The notes: generated from the letters alone by a model not told the origin. A stretch of DNA of 64,000 nt from Sphingomonas sp. CCH10-B3 (GCF_001556185.1 NZ_LSIJ01000092.1:24891-88890); one strand, 5' to 3'; positions 25,648 through 35,683 are shown, counted from the first letter of the stretch. Numbers and translations: made by a program.

Positions 25648-26423
25648 TGTTCGTCGATTCGCATTGCCACCTCAATTACAAGGGGCTTGCCGAGCATCAG
25701 GCCGATGTCATCGCGCGCGCCCGCGGGGCGGGGGTGTCGACAATGCTCACCATCTCGACCCGCGAGCGCGAATGGGACGAAATCACTGGCATTGCCGAGG
25801 CTTATCCGGACATCTGGGCAAGCATCGGCATCCATCCGCACGAAGCCGACGACCATGCGCATGTGACGACGCAGATGCTGATCGACCGCGCGGCCCATCC
25901 CCGCGTGATCGGCATCGGCGAGACGGGCCTTGATTATTACTACGACCACAGCGACCGCGCGCAGCAGGCCGCCAATTTCCGCGCGCATATCGCCGCGTCG
26001 CGCGCGACCGGGCTGCCGCTGATCGTCCACACCCGCGATGCCGAGGACGATACCGCCGCGATCATCGCCGATGAAATGGGGAAGGGGGCCTTCCCCTGCC
26101 TGATCCATTGCTTCACCGCGAGCGCCGACTTCGCCGACAAGGCGCTGGCAATGGGCTGCTACATCTCGATTTCGGGCATCGTGACGTTCAAGAATGCGCG
26201 CGACTTGCAGGAAACCGCGGCGCGCGTGCCCGCCGACCGGCTGCTGATCGAAACCGACGCGCCGTTTCTCGCGCCCGTGCCGCACCGGGGCAAGACCGGC
26301 GAGCCCGCCTTCGTCGCCGATACCGCGCGTTTCCTTGCCGACCTGCGCGGTGTTGACGTCATGACGCTGGCCGAGACGACGTCGGCCAATTTCTTCAAGC
26401 TGTTTGCCAAAGCCCGCGCGTGA
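25647..26423 (+). CDS. tatD: TatD-family metal-dependent DNase/hydrolase
   Basis: TIM-barrel metal hydrolase of 258 residues, likely a 3'-5' DNase acting on damaged DNA and possibly D-aminoacyl-tRNA. Metal ligands are visible as FVDSHCHLNY (HxH), IGETGLDYYYD (Glu), LPLIVHTRDAEDD (His), IHCFTAS (His) and ETDAPFLAP (Asp). Its start overlaps the metG stop (TGATG) and its own stop overlaps the next GTG. Confidence 0.92.
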   Translation: MFVDSHCHLNYKGLAEHQADVIARARGAGVSTMLTISTREREWDEITGIAEAYPDIWASIGIHPHEADDHAHVTTQMLIDRAAHPRVIGIGETGLDYYYDHSDRAQQAANFRAHIAASRATGLPLIVHTRDAEDDTAAIIADEMGKGAFPCLIHCFTASADFADKALAMGCYISISGIVTFKNARDLQETAARVPADRLLIETDAPFLAPVPHRGKTGEPAFVADTARFLADLRGVDVMTLAETTSANFFKLFAKARA

Positions 26424-27184
26424 AGGTTCGCATTCTCGGCTCGGGAACCTCGTCGGGGGTGCCGCGGATCGGCGGCGATTGGGGCGAATGCGACCCGCTT
26501 GAGCCGAAAAACCGGCGCACGCGCGTGTCGATACTGGTCGAGACCACGACAACGCGCATTCTGGTCGATACCGGGCCGGACTTGCGCGAACAGTTGCTGG
26601 CAGCAGGCGTCGGCGAAGTCGATGCAGTGATCTGGACCCACGAACATGCTGATCACTGCCACGGCATCGATGACGTGCGGCAGCTTTATCACGCGCGCGG
26701 TGCGCCGATTGCGGGCTTTGCGCAGAGCCGCACGCGCGACTCGATGCTCGACCGCTTCGGCTATGTCTTCCACGGGCGCGCAGGCTATCCGCCGACGATG
26801 ACGATTGACCTGCTGCCAGAGCGCTTCGCGATCGGCGATGTCGTCGTCGCGAGCGCCGAACAGCCGCATGGCGATATCACCTCGGCCGGGCTACGCTTCG
26901 AAGCCGATGGCAAGGCCATTGGCTATGCAACTGATTTCCATGCGATGACGCCTGCAATGGTCGAGCTTTATGCTGGGCTAGACCTGTGGATTGTCGACGC
27001 CTTGCGGCGGCGGCCGCACCCGTCGCATCCGACGCTCGACCAGGCACTTGGATGGATCGACGAGCTGCGGCCAGCGCGTTCGGTGCTGACGCATATGGAC
27101 CAGTCGATGGATTATGCGACACTTCGCCGCGAGCTGCCCGGCGGCGTTGAGCCGGGTTATGACGGGCTGGAGATCATATTGTGA
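26420..27184 (+). CDS. MBL-fold metallo-hydrolase (PhnP-like)
   Basis: A 254-residue metallo-beta-lactamase-fold phosphodiesterase-like protein. The metal motif is THEHADHCHGIDD (HxHxDH), with 'LGSGTSSGVPRIGGDWGECDP' at the N-terminus, VSILVETTTTRILVDTGPDLREQ, and LTHMDQSMDY near the end. This N-terminal signature is shared with PhnP/cyclic phosphate phosphodiesterases. No phosphonate genes are nearby; it commonly sits after tatD in Alphaproteobacteria. The start is GTG at 26420. Confidence 0.88.
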   Translation: MKVRILGSGTSSGVPRIGGDWGECDPLEPKNRRTRVSILVETTTTRILVDTGPDLREQLLAAGVGEVDAVIWTHEHADHCHGIDDVRQLYHARGAPIAGFAQSRTRDSMLDRFGYVFHGRAGYPPTMTIDLLPERFAIGDVVVASAEQPHGDITSAGLRFEADGKAIGYATDFHAMTPAMVELYAGLDLWIVDALRRRPHPSHPTLDQALGWIDELRPARSVLTHMDQSMDYATLRRELPGGVEPGYDGLEIIL

Positions 27185-27777
27185 GCAGCGGCGACCAGAT
27201 GAGCGCGCTTTGGTATCTGCTTCTGCTGATCCTGCCGCTGTCGGCGCTGATCGCGCGTGGCATGCCGATCGGCCAGACGATGCGAATGGCGCTGATCTGG
27301 CTGGGGATTTTTGCAGGCGCGCTGATTCTGGCGACCTTCTGGACGCGCAATCGCAGCTATATCGACGGGTTCCTGGTCGATGCCGGGCTGCGCGGAAATT
27401 TGGTAACCGGATCGACGGTCGAGATTCCACGCGGTCAAGACGGGCATTACCGCGCCGACGTGCTGCTCAATGGCGTGGCGATGAAAATGCTGGTCGATAC
27501 CGGTGCATCCAGCACGACGATTTCGCGGGCCACCGCAAAGGCAATCGGCGCGACCGTCGACGAAGGCTTCGGCGTGATTGTCGAGACCGCAAATGGCCGG
27601 ACGATCGAGCACCGCGCGACGCTGGCAACGCTTGAACTTGGTTCGATCCACGCGAAAGATGTTCCGGTGCTGGTGAACGACACCGAGGGCAACGATCTGC
27701 TCGGCGCCGATTTTCTGGCGCAGCTCGAAAGCTGGCGGGCCGAGGGGAATAGGCTGATCCTCGTCCCCAGACGCTAA
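27181..27777 (+). CDS. Membrane-anchored retropepsin-like aspartic protease (TIGR02281 type)
   Basis: A 198-residue clan-AA protein. Two N-terminal hydrophobic segments (LWYLLLLILPLSALIARG and MALIWLGIFAGALILATFW) are followed by a single retropepsin domain with the active-site LVDTGASSTTIS and the family's second motif NDLLGADFLAQL. It should act as a dimer, probably in the periplasm. The GTG at 27181 overlaps the upstream stop; an ATG at 27199 is an alternative. It ends the metG-tatD-hydrolase run. Confidence 0.87.
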   Translation: MSSGDQMSALWYLLLLILPLSALIARGMPIGQTMRMALIWLGIFAGALILATFWTRNRSYIDGFLVDAGLRGNLVTGSTVEIPRGQDGHYRADVLLNGVAMKMLVDTGASSTTISRATAKAIGATVDEGFGVIVETANGRTIEHRATLATLELGSIHAKDVPVLVNDTEGNDLLGADFLAQLESWRAEGNRLILVPRR

Positions 27778-27786
27778 ATCGTATTT

Positions 27787-27797
27787 TACATAATGTA
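27787..27797. promoter_or_regulatory. AT-rich palindrome in the mazG promoter region
   Basis: TACATAATGTA is a perfect 11-base palindrome in an unusually AT-rich patch (27780-27806) between the retropepsin gene and mazG. It overlaps candidate -10 sequences (TATATT, TATTAT). It may be a promoter core or an operator; no regulator is implicated. Confidence 0.4.
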
Positions 27798-27832
27798 TAT
27801 TATCGGACTGATAGATTAAGGGAGGCGCAGCA

Positions 27833-28582
27833 ATGGTTGATCGTCTGGTAACCATCATGGCCCGCCTCCGCGATCCGGTGAGCGGCTGCGACTGGGATGT
27901 CGCGCAGACGTTCGAGACGATCGCGCCGTACACGATTGAGGAAGCGCACGAAGTCGCCGATGCGATCGCGCGCGGCGATATGGCCGATCTGAAAGACGAG
28001 CTCGGTGACCTGCTGCTCCAGGTCGTGTTCCACGCGCGGATCGCCGAGGAAGCCGGCCATTTCGCGCTGCCCGATGTCGTCGATGCGATCAGTGACAAGA
28101 TGGAGCGCCGTCATCCGCACGTCTTTGGCGATGATGCTGCAGGCGGCGGCCCTCACCTCTGGGAACAAATCAAGGCCGAGGAACGCGGCGCCAAGGGTGC
28201 GGCCAGCGCACTCGACGGTGTCGCGCTCGGACTCCCTGCCCTGATGCGTGCCGAGAAATTGCAGAAGCGCGCTGGAAGGGTCGGCTTCGACTGGCCCGAC
28301 GCAAGCGGCGCACGCGCGAAGATCGAAGAGGAGCTTGCCGAGGTCGAGGCGGCGCAGACCGATGCCGAGCGCGCCGAGGAAATCGGCGATCTGCTGTTCG
28401 CCGTGGTCAATTGGGCGCGAAAGCAAGGCGTCGATCCCGAGGCAGCGCTGCGAAACGCAAACGCGAAGTTTGAGCGACGGTTTCGCGCGATGGAGGAAAC
28501 AGCGGGCAATGCTTTCGCGGGGTTGGATCTGGACGCGAAGGAAGCGCTGTGGGTCGCGGCCAAGGCGGATGAACGGGCCTGA
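27833..28582 (+). CDS. mazG: MazG, nucleoside triphosphate pyrophosphohydrolase
   Basis: House-cleaning enzyme of 249 residues that hydrolyses (d)NTPs to (d)NMP and pyrophosphate. Two all-alpha MazG domains are visible: the catalytic first with EEAHEVADAI and DLKDELGDLLLQVVFHA, and the second with KIEEELAEVE and EEIGDLLFAVVNWAR. A GGGAGG ribosome site precedes the ATG. It converges on hflX with a three-base gap between the stops. Confidence 0.95.
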   Translation: MVDRLVTIMARLRDPVSGCDWDVAQTFETIAPYTIEEAHEVADAIARGDMADLKDELGDLLLQVVFHARIAEEAGHFALPDVVDAISDKMERRHPHVFGDDAAGGGPHLWEQIKAEERGAKGAASALDGVALGLPALMRAEKLQKRAGRVGFDWPDASGARAKIEEELAEVEAAQTDAERAEEIGDLLFAVVNWARKQGVDPEAALRNANAKFERRFRAMEETAGNAFAGLDLDAKEALWVAAKADERA

Positions 28583-28584
28583 AG

Positions 28585-29877
28585 TCAGTGCGCCCGCACG
28601 CCGAACCTTTCCCAATCGCGCTCGCTCAGTCGCACTTCATACACTGCCGAGTCGCCATCGACCCAATGGTCGATCACTTCGCCATGTTGGTGCAGCCACG
28701 CTGCCCCCGCCCCGTCGCCGGCATCAAGCGTCACCGTGTAACGACGATGCCCCTCGGTCAGTCGCGACGCGATGATCGTCAGCATGCGGTCGACCCCTTC
28801 CCCGCTCAGCGCCGAAATCGCAATGACATCGTCGCGCTTGGCAGCCTCAAGGATCACGTCGTCGCGCACATCACCTTCGAGCAAGTCGAGCTTGTTCCAC
28901 GCCTCGAACCGTGGGGTCGTCTCCGCCACGCCCAGTTCGCTTAGAACGGCCTCGACATCGGCGCGCTGCGCTTCGCTGTAGGGATGAGCGATGTCGCGGA
29001 CATGGACGAGCAGATCGGCCGAGACGACTTCCTCGAGCGTCGCCTTGAACGCGGCGACGAGCTGGGTCGGCAGGTCGGAGACGAAGCCCACCGTGTCCGA
29101 CAGGATCGCTTTGTCGATGCCGGGCAGCGAAATCTGGCGCAGGGTCGGGTCGAGCGTCGCGAACAGCAAATCCTCGGCCATCACCTGCGCACCGGTCAGC
29201 CGGTTGAACAGCGTCGACTTGCCCGCATTGGTGTAGCCAACCAGCGCGATCACCGGCCAGGGCGCGCGCTGGCGGCGTTCGCGGTGGAGGCCGCGGGTGC
29301 GGCTGACCTGATCGAGCTCGCGCCGCAGCTTCGCCATCCGGTCGCGGATCAGGCGGCGGTCGGCTTCGATCTGGGTTTCGCCGGGGCCGCCGAGGAAGCC
29401 GAAGCCGCCGCGCTGGCGCTCGAGGTGGGTCCAGCTCCGGACCAGCCGGCCCGCCTGATAATCGAGGTGCGCGAGTTCGACTTGCAGCCGCCCCTCGGCG
29501 GTCGCCGCGCGTTCGCCGAAAATTTCGAGGATCAGCCCGGTGCGGTCGATCACCTTGGTGTCGAGCCCGGTCTCCAGATTGCGCTGCTGGACCGGGGTGA
29601 GGCTCGCGTCAAAGATGACGAGGCTTGCCTCCTCCATCCGCGCCGCGGCGGCGATCTGTTCGATCTGCCCCTGCCCGATCAGCGTCGCGGGCTTGGGTGT
29701 GCGCAGGCGGACGGCGATCTTGTCGGTGACAACCAAACCGATCGCCTCGGCGAGACCCGCCGTCTCGGCGAGCCGCGCGTCAGCGTCGCGGCTGGCGCCG
29801 CCCTGGTCGGGCAGCACCACCACCGCGCGCCCGCCGCGGGCGAACTCACTGCGATCGCGTTCGAACCCGGTACTCAA
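28585..29877 (-). CDS. hflX: HflX, ribosome-associated GTPase
   Basis: GTPase of 430 residues that splits stalled or heat-stressed 70S ribosomes. The N-terminal HflX domain ([27 protein letters not shown], then [10 protein letters not shown]) is followed by a helical linker ([21 protein letters not shown]) and the G domain with [23 protein letters not shown] and NKLDLL. The start is TTG at 29877, overlapping the hfq stop; there is no usable ATG nearby. The hfq-hflX order is conserved across Proteobacteria. Confidence 0.94.
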   Translation of the reverse strand: MSTGFERDRSEFARGGRAVVVLPDQGGASRDADARLAETAGLAEAIGLVVTDKIAVRLRTPKPATLIGQGQIEQIAAAARMEEASLVIFDASLTPVQQRNLETGLDTKVIDRTGLILEIFGERAATAEGRLQVELAHLDYQAGRLVRSWTHLERQRGGFGFLGGPGETQIEADRRLIRDRMAKLRRELDQVSRTRGLHRERRQRAPWPVIALVGYTNAGKSTLFNRLTGAQVMAEDLLFATLDPTLRQISLPGIDKAILSDTVGFVSDLPTQLVAAFKATLEEVVSADLLVHVRDIAHPYSEAQRADVEAVLSELGVAETTPRFEAWNKLDLLEGDVRDDVILEAAKRDDVIAISALSGEGVDRMLTIIASRLTEGHRRYTVTLDAGDGAGAAWLHQHGEVIDHWVDGDSAVYEVRLSERDWERFGVRAH

Positions 29878-30362
29878 TCGTTCGACTCGGTCGCTTCCTC
29901 GGCGAGGTTGAGCGGGTGTGCGGGCTGCACGGTCGACACGGCGTGCTTGTAGACAAGCTGGGCCATGCCGTCGCGCTGGAGCAGCATGCAGAACAGGTCG
30001 AACGCGGTAATATAGCCCTGAAGCATCACGCCATTGACGAGGAACATTGTCACCGGCTCGTCCGATTTGCGCACGGCGTTGAGGAAAATTTCCTGCAGCA
30101 GCGGCGCCTTTTTCTGCGCTTCGCCGATCGTGTCGAGGATAGCATCGATGTCGATCGCGCCCGACGGCATGATCGTCGAGATCGCATGCTTGTAAATGAG
30201 CTGCGACTGACCGTCGCGGCGGAGCAGCACCGAAAAATTATCGAACCAGGTCACGATGCCCTGCAGCTTGACGCCTTTGACAAGGAACATCGTCACCGGC
30301 GTCTTCGACCGGCGCAGCGAATTGAGGAACAGGTCCTGCAGCGAGGCGGATTTTTCGGCCAT
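29874..30362 (-). CDS. hfq: RNA chaperone Hfq, tandem two-domain form
   Basis: A 162-residue protein with two complete Sm-like Hfq domains in one chain. Domain 1 (about 8-66) has [32 protein letters not shown] and YKHAIST (57-63). Domain 2 (about 88-146) has [32 protein letters not shown] and YKHAVST (138-144). Both keep the YKH proximal-face motif and an Arg-rich rim (RR and RK). A ring would therefore need three chains. The ATG at 30362 follows AAGGA by nine bases; an ATG at 30371 is possible. It is coupled to hflX. Confidence 0.95.
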   Translation of the reverse strand: MAEKSASLQDLFLNSLRRSKTPVTMFLVKGVKLQGIVTWFDNFSVLLRRDGQSQLIYKHAISTIMPSGAIDIDAILDTIGEAQKKAPLLQEIFLNAVRKSDEPVTMFLVNGVMLQGYITAFDLFCMLLQRDGMAQLVYKHAVSTVQPAHPLNLAEEATESND

Positions 30363-30383
30363 GACGATCATTCCTTGTTCTTG

Positions 30384-30400
30384 GCGGGGAAATGCCCCGC
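30384..30400 (-). other. Hairpin in the hfq leader
   Basis: GCGGGG and CCCCGC form a perfect 6-bp stem with a 5-base loop on the reverse strand, ending about 20 bases before the hfq start and just before its ribosome site. In E. coli hfq autoregulates through its leader; a similar role here is possible but unshown. Confidence 0.35.
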
Positions 30401-30540
30401 GATGCGCCGGTACGCGGCGTCGCTGACGGCAATGTAGGAAAGACGCAGGCCCGCGTCCATATGCTGGCAGATCGCGCACGGCCGCCGTTCCTGCCTCCGC
30501 CCGCATTCCCCTGCAATCAGGGATGATGAGGCAAGAGTCT

Positions 30541-31923
30541 CTAATCCTCGCCGCGCGTCTCGGTGATCCCCAGCAGCTTCAGCTTGCGGTGCAACGCTGA
30601 CCGTTCCATGCCGATGAAGGTCGCGGTGCGCGAGATGTTGCCCGAAAATCGGCGGATCTGGACGCGCAGATATTCGCGCTCGAAATACTCCCGCGCTTCA
30701 CGAAGCGGCGCGCCCATGATCGCGGTGGTGGCCGCACCGATGCCGAGGTCGCGCTGGTCGCCCAGCACTTCGGCTGGCAGCAGATCGATATCGATGCGGC
30801 CGATCCGGTCGCCGGGCGCCAGAATCACCGTGCGCTCGACGACATTGCGCAACTGGCGGACGTTGCCTGGCCATTCATGGCTCTGCAGCGCGACCATCGC
30901 CTCGGGCGAGACTTCGGGTGTCGGCACCCGGCGCTGCGCAGCGTAATGCGCGACGAAATGCTCGACCAGCGGCGGGATGTCCTCGCGCCGCTCGGCTAGG
31001 CCGGGGATCGCCACCGGCACGACATTGAGCCGATAATAGAGGTCTTCGCGGAAGCGCCCCTCGGCAATCTCGACGGTCAGGTCGCGTGCGGTGGCCGAGA
31101 CGACCCGCAGATCGACGCGGACGACGCGCTGGCCACCGACGCGCGTGAAGCTCTGGTCGGTCAGCACGCGCAGGATCCGCGCCTGCGTCTGCACTGGCAT
31201 GTCGGCAATCTCGTCGAGGAACAGCGTGCCGCCATGCGCCTGTTCGAGCAGGCCAGGGCGTATGACATTGCCTCCCTCCTCCACCCCGAACAACTCCTCC
31301 TCGACCCGTTCGGGCGTCATCCGGGCAGCGCTGACCACGACAAAGGGCGCGACGCCGCGCTGGCTCCAGCCGTGCAGCAGCCGCGCCGCGACTTCCTTGC
31401 CGACGCCTGCACCACCGGTGATCAGCACGCGGCTGCCGGTCGCGGCAACGCGTTTCAACGTCGCGCGCACGCTGTTGATCGCGGCCGAATTGCCGGTCAG
31501 ATCCTCCTCAAGGCCCGCCGTCTGGCGCAGGGACGCGAGTTCGCGCCGTAGTCGTTCGGTCTCGGTCGCGCGCTCAACCAGCAGCAGCAGCCGCTCGGCC
31601 TCGAACGGCTTTTCGATGAAGTCGGCGGCACCGCGCCGAATCGCCGCCACGGCGGTGTCGAGATTGCCGTGGCCCGAGATCACAATCACCGGAATGCTCG
31701 GGTCGCGGCGCTTCATTTCGTCGAGCAGATCGAGCCCGTCGAGCCGCGAACCATGGAGCCAGACGTCGAGCAGCACCAGCGACGGGCGGCGCGCGGCGAT
31801 CGCTTCCAGCGCCGCGTCGCTGTCGGCGGCGAGCCGCGTCTCATAGCCTTCGTCTTGCAACACGCCGGCGACCAGCTCGCGAATGTCTTTCTCATCGTCG
31901 ACGACGAGGATGTCGAGCGCCAT
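30541..31923 (-). CDS. ntrX: NtrX response regulator lacking the sigma-54 contact loop
   Basis: Response regulator of 460 residues paired with NtrY. It has a receiver domain with phospho-acceptor D53 (LLDVWLHG), an AAA+ domain with Walker A GGAGVGKE (170-177) and Walker [12 protein letters not shown] (231-241), and a C-terminal Fis-type helix-turn-helix ([23 protein letters not shown]). Where an activator would carry GAFTGA (about 211-225) it reads [15 protein letters not shown], so it probably does not activate sigma-54 polymerase and may act as a sigma-70 regulator or repressor. It follows ntrY after five bases. Confidence 0.93.
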   Translation of the reverse strand: MALDILVVDDEKDIRELVAGVLQDEGYETRLAADSDAALEAIAARRPSLVLLDVWLHGSRLDGLDLLDEMKRRDPSIPVIVISGHGNLDTAVAAIRRGAADFIEKPFEAERLLLLVERATETERLRRELASLRQTAGLEEDLTGNSAAINSVRATLKRVAATGSRVLITGGAGVGKEVAARLLHGWSQRGVAPFVVVSAARMTPERVEEELFGVEEGGNVIRPGLLEQAHGGTLFLDEIADMPVQTQARILRVLTDQSFTRVGGQRVVRVDLRVVSATARDLTVEIAEGRFREDLYYRLNVVPVAIPGLAERREDIPPLVEHFVAHYAAQRRVPTPEVSPEAMVALQSHEWPGNVRQLRNVVERTVILAPGDRIGRIDIDLLPAEVLGDQRDLGIGAATTAIMGAPLREAREYFEREYLRVQIRRFSGNISRTATFIGMERSALHRKLKLLGITETRGED

Positions 31924-31928
31924 ACGCT

Positions 31929-34169
31929 TTACTTTCTTACACGAGTGAGAGCGGGCGCGCGCTCATCGCCGCCGTCGGACTGATCGCAGTCTCCTGCAGC
32001 GAACTGGGCAAGCGCGGTGGCATCGAAACACAAAGTGACGACGGTGCCGCCACCGGCACGATCGGCAAAGCCAATCGTGCCGAAATGCTCGTCGACGATC
32101 TTCTTGACGATCGCGAGGCCAAGGCCAGTCCCGCGCGCGCGGGTTGTCATATAGGGTTCGACAATCCGGTCGCGTTCGACCGGCAGGCCAACGCCATCGT
32201 CGGCAACGGTGATCGTGACCGGCGCCTCGCCCCCGCCGGCGATCGTCAGCGTGATGGTTCCCGCCGCATCATCGGCTTTGGCGAGGATCGCCTCGACCGC
32301 GTTCTTGACGATGTTGGTCAGCGCCTGCGCGATCTGGCGGCGATCGCAAACAAGTGCCGGTGGCGGCTCGTCATGCGCCAGCTCAAACTTGACGCTGCCA
32401 TGCGCGACTTCGTGGAGGAACATCACCTGACGCACGATATCGAGCAGCGATTCCTCACGGAACACGGGCTTGGGCATCCGCGCAAAGGACGAGAATTCGT
32501 CGACGATCCGGCGCAGATCGCCAACCTGGCGCACGATCGTTTCGGTCAGCCGCGCAAAAGTGCCGTCGTCTTCGGGTAACTGCTTGCCATAACGGCGCTG
32601 GAGCCGTTCGGCGGCAAGCTGGATCGGGGTAAGCGGATTCTTGATTTCGTGCGCAATCCGCCGCGCGACGTCAGACCAGGCGGCGCGGCGCTGGTCGAGT
32701 AATTGCTGGGTGATGTCGTCAAAGGTCAGGATCGGCCCGGCATCGGCCTCGGCAATCTTGACCGCCAGCGTGCGCGCTTCGCCCTGCGCGGCAATCTGGA
32801 TCACTGCTTCGGGATTGCCCGCGTCGAGCAGCGCGTCGAGCTCGGGCGACACGTCGCCCAGCCGCGCGCTTACCGGCGCGGCTTCGCCCGCACGCAGCAG
32901 CGCCAGCGCCGAGCGGTTGATCAGGCGGATGCGCCGTTCGCGATCGACCGAGATAACGCCCGCCGACACGCCCGAGACCACCGCTTCAATCAGCGCGCGG
33001 CGACTGTCGAGCTGGTCATTCGCTGCCACCAGCGCATCGGTCTGTGCCTGCAATTGCTCGGTCATGCTGTTGAATGCATTGCCGAGCGTGCCAATCTCGT
33101 CCTCGACCTGCGGTGTCGGCACACGCGCGCTCAGCTCGCCGCTGGCGATTCGGTGCGCTGCCCCGACCAGCGCGTCGATTGGTCGCACAAGGCGATCGGC
33201 AACCTGCAGCGCAATCCAGACCGAAACCGCGACGATCAGCAGCGCGACCGCAAACAGGATGATATTGAACGTCAGCTGGAGCGAGCGCGTGCGCTTCTGC
33301 AGCGCCTCATAATCCTTTACCAGCGCCGAGGCGGCGTTGTGCTGACGGCTCAGGAAAGCCGCCGTCACGCTCGTCCCTGCATAGACGAACAGGTCCTTCT
33401 GGTTCGGAATCGGCGCGATCAGCCAGACCGTGTCGCTGGTGCGGTTGATGTACGGCGTCTTGTCGCGGCGGATCACGTCGAGCATCGCCGGGTTGACGCG
33501 CTCGGCGAACTGCCCCTCGGTCGGCGGATTGAAGACGTAGAGGACCTGGACGCCCTTGTCCTTCTGATAACGGAACAGCACCGATTGTTCGAGATTGCGG
33601 TAATAGGTCTGGACGTTGAGATAGGACTGAAAATTCTCGTCCTTTACCGGAATCGAAGGATATCGGTCGGCGATGTCGCTGGCCATCTGGTTGGTTTCGG
33701 CGAGCCAGCGTTTGATAATTTCCTTCTGGCCTTCATCGACCATACCCATCGTGGCATTGAAGGCATTGCGGGCTCGGTCGGAGACCCAGTAATCGACACC
33801 GGCTTCGAACATCACCGATGCCGCGATCACCGTCAGGATGATCGGTACGCTCGCCAGCATCGAGAAGGTTGCGACGAGCCGCACGTGCAGCCGCCCGCGT
33901 CCACCCATCGGTGATCGCGCCGCGCGCCGCATCGCGATCCGCCGACCGGCCAACACGATCAGCGCGATCCAAGGTAGCAAATTGGCAATCAGCATCGCCG
34001 CGATCATCGCTGGCGACAGCAAGCTAAGCCCGGAGCCCGCGCGCGCGATAAAGAGATAGCTGGCGATGCCGACCGCAATCGCAACCACCAGGACGCTGAT
34101 TTCGATCAGCGGTGTGACCGGCCTCAATCTGGCCTTGAGGGGCGTCGCAGGCGCGACCTGGCTCTCCAT
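31929..34169 (-). CDS. ntrY: NtrY sensor histidine kinase
   Basis: Membrane sensor kinase of 746 residues. It has several N-terminal transmembrane helices and a long extracytoplasmic segment, a HAMP domain (about 'VADRLVRPIDALVGAAHRIASGELSARVP'), a PAS region, a dimerisation/phospho-acceptor helix with His in [15 protein letters not shown], and an ATPase domain with NIVKNAVEA, VADDGVGLP and GTGLGLAIVKKI. It is thought to sense redox or nitrogen status in Alphaproteobacteria. The start ATG at 34169 (MESQVAPATPLKA) is chosen; an ATG 57 bases upstream lacks support. Confidence 0.94.
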   Translation of the reverse strand: MESQVAPATPLKARLRPVTPLIEISVLVVAIAVGIASYLFIARAGSGLSLLSPAMIAAMLIANLLPWIALIVLAGRRIAMRRAARSPMGGRGRLHVRLVATFSMLASVPIILTVIAASVMFEAGVDYWVSDRARNAFNATMGMVDEGQKEIIKRWLAETNQMASDIADRYPSIPVKDENFQSYLNVQTYYRNLEQSVLFRYQKDKGVQVLYVFNPPTEGQFAERVNPAMLDVIRRDKTPYINRTSDTVWLIAPIPNQKDLFVYAGTSVTAAFLSRQHNAASALVKDYEALQKRTRSLQLTFNIILFAVALLIVAVSVWIALQVADRLVRPIDALVGAAHRIASGELSARVPTPQVEDEIGTLGNAFNSMTEQLQAQTDALVAANDQLDSRRALIEAVVSGVSAGVISVDRERRIRLINRSALALLRAGEAAPVSARLGDVSPELDALLDAGNPEAVIQIAAQGEARTLAVKIAEADAGPILTFDDITQQLLDQRRAAWSDVARRIAHEIKNPLTPIQLAAERLQRRYGKQLPEDDGTFARLTETIVRQVGDLRRIVDEFSSFARMPKPVFREESLLDIVRQVMFLHEVAHGSVKFELAHDEPPPALVCDRRQIAQALTNIVKNAVEAILAKADDAAGTITLTIAGGGEAPVTITVADDGVGLPVERDRIVEPYMTTRARGTGLGLAIVKKIVDEHFGTIGFADRAGGGTVVTLCFDATALAQFAAGDCDQSDGGDERAPALTRVRK

Positions 34170-34267
34170 CGTGGCATTCTTACAACATTGGCGTTGCCGA
34201 CAACACACATAATTGCTGATCGGCACCGGCGACTATCCGCAGCACAAATGGCACAAAAAAGGCGCCG

Positions 34268-35683
34268 TCAGCGCGGATCGATGCCGAGATCGTCGAGCCG
34301 CTTGCGCAAGGTGTTGCGATTGATGCCGAGCGCACGCGCGGTCCGTAGCTGGTTCCAGCCATGACGCGCGAGCAATGCCTCGATCAGCGGCCGCTCGACT
34401 TCGGCGATGATCCGGCCGTAGAGCGTGCCATCGTCGAGCGCGGCTGGCTCCTCACGCGCGAGCCGGTCGATCCGGGCACGGATTGCGGCGTCGATCCCGA
34501 TCTCGCCGACAGACAGCGGCAGCGGAGCACCCCCGTCGAGCATGGCCGCGACTTCGTCGGCGCCGACCAGATCATCGCGGCTGAGCGCGGCAATTCGGCG
34601 GATGACATTTTCCAGCTCACGGACATTACCGGGCCAGTCATGGGCCTCGAGCACGCCGATTGCGGCGTCGTGAAGCGTCTTGCGGGGCAATCCGGCTTCG
34701 GCAGCACGATCAAGGAAATGCCGGGACAGCAGCGCAATATCCTGACGCCGCGAACGCAGCGCCGGCAGCGCGACCGGCACGACATTGAGCCGGTAGTAGA
34801 GATCCTCGCGAAACCGTCCTTCGCTCACCAGCTGGGCGAGATCGCGATTGGTCGCCGCGACGATACGGACATCGGCGCGGATCGGCCGGGCACCGCCGAC
34901 CGTGGTGAACTCGCCCGATTGCAACACGCGCAGCAGCCGCGTCTGCGCCTCGATCGGCATGTCGCCGATTTCGTCGAGGAACAAAGTGCCGCCCGCCGCC
35001 TGTTCGAACCGCCCGGCCGACCGCGCTTGCGCGCCAGTGAAGGCGCCGCGTTCATGGCCGAACAACTCGGCTTCGATCAGCTCGCGTGGGATCGCCGCCA
35101 TATTGATCGCAATGAAGGGCGCAAGGCGGCGCGGCCCGAGATCGTGGATCGCGCGCGCGACCAGTTCCTTGCCGGTCCCCGATTCGCCCGTCACCAGCAC
35201 CGTCAGGTCGTTGCCGACCACGCGCGCGATGACGCGGTACACCTCCTGCATCGCCGGCGACCGGCCGATCAGCGGCAACCCGCCATCGAGCAGCTCGCCG
35301 GGATCGTCCGCCGCCTCGCCGCCACGCGCCAGCGCACTGCGCACCGCGCGCGCCAGCACGTCGAGATCGAAGGGCTTGGGCAGATAGTCATATGCGCCCA
35401 CCTCGTTCGCCTTGACCGCCGTCGAAAGCGTGTTGAGCGCCGACAGGATTATTACCGGCAACTGCGGATGCGTGGCGAGCAGCGCCCGGACACGATCGAT
35501 GCCATTGCCGTCGGGGAGCACGACATCGGTAATCAGCACATCGGGCACGCCGCGACCGAGTGCGGCATCAAGCTCGGCAAGGCTCGCTGCCGTCTTGACG
35601 TCATGCCCTTCGCGACGCAGCGCCTGGGCGACGACCATGCGGATCGCTGCATCATCGTCGACGACGAGAACACGGCCAATCAT
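34268..35683 (-). CDS. ntrC: NtrC nitrogen response regulator
   Basis: Sigma-54 activator of 471 residues. The receiver has Asp in VLITDVVLPDGNG, the AAA+ domain has GESGTGKELVARA, an intact HERGAFTGAQ loop and [13 protein letters not shown], and the C-terminal Fis helix-turn-helix reads LRTARALGINRNTLRKRLDDLGI. It should switch on nitrogen-assimilation genes with NtrB. The start overlaps the ntrB stop by four bases. A run of six T follows a small GCGC hairpin just after its stop and may attenuate read-through into ntrYX. Confidence 0.96.
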   Translation of the reverse strand: MIGRVLVVDDDAAIRMVVAQALRREGHDVKTAASLAELDAALGRGVPDVLITDVVLPDGNGIDRVRALLATHPQLPVIILSALNTLSTAVKANEVGAYDYLPKPFDLDVLARAVRSALARGGEAADDPGELLDGGLPLIGRSPAMQEVYRVIARVVGNDLTVLVTGESGTGKELVARAIHDLGPRRLAPFIAINMAAIPRELIEAELFGHERGAFTGAQARSAGRFEQAAGGTLFLDEIGDMPIEAQTRLLRVLQSGEFTTVGGARPIRADVRIVAATNRDLAQLVSEGRFREDLYYRLNVVPVALPALRSRRQDIALLSRHFLDRAAEAGLPRKTLHDAAIGVLEAHDWPGNVRELENVIRRIAALSRDDLVGADEVAAMLDGGAPLPLSVGEIGIDAAIRARIDRLAREEPAALDDGTLYGRIIAEVERPLIEALLARHGWNQLRTARALGINRNTLRKRLDDLGIDPR

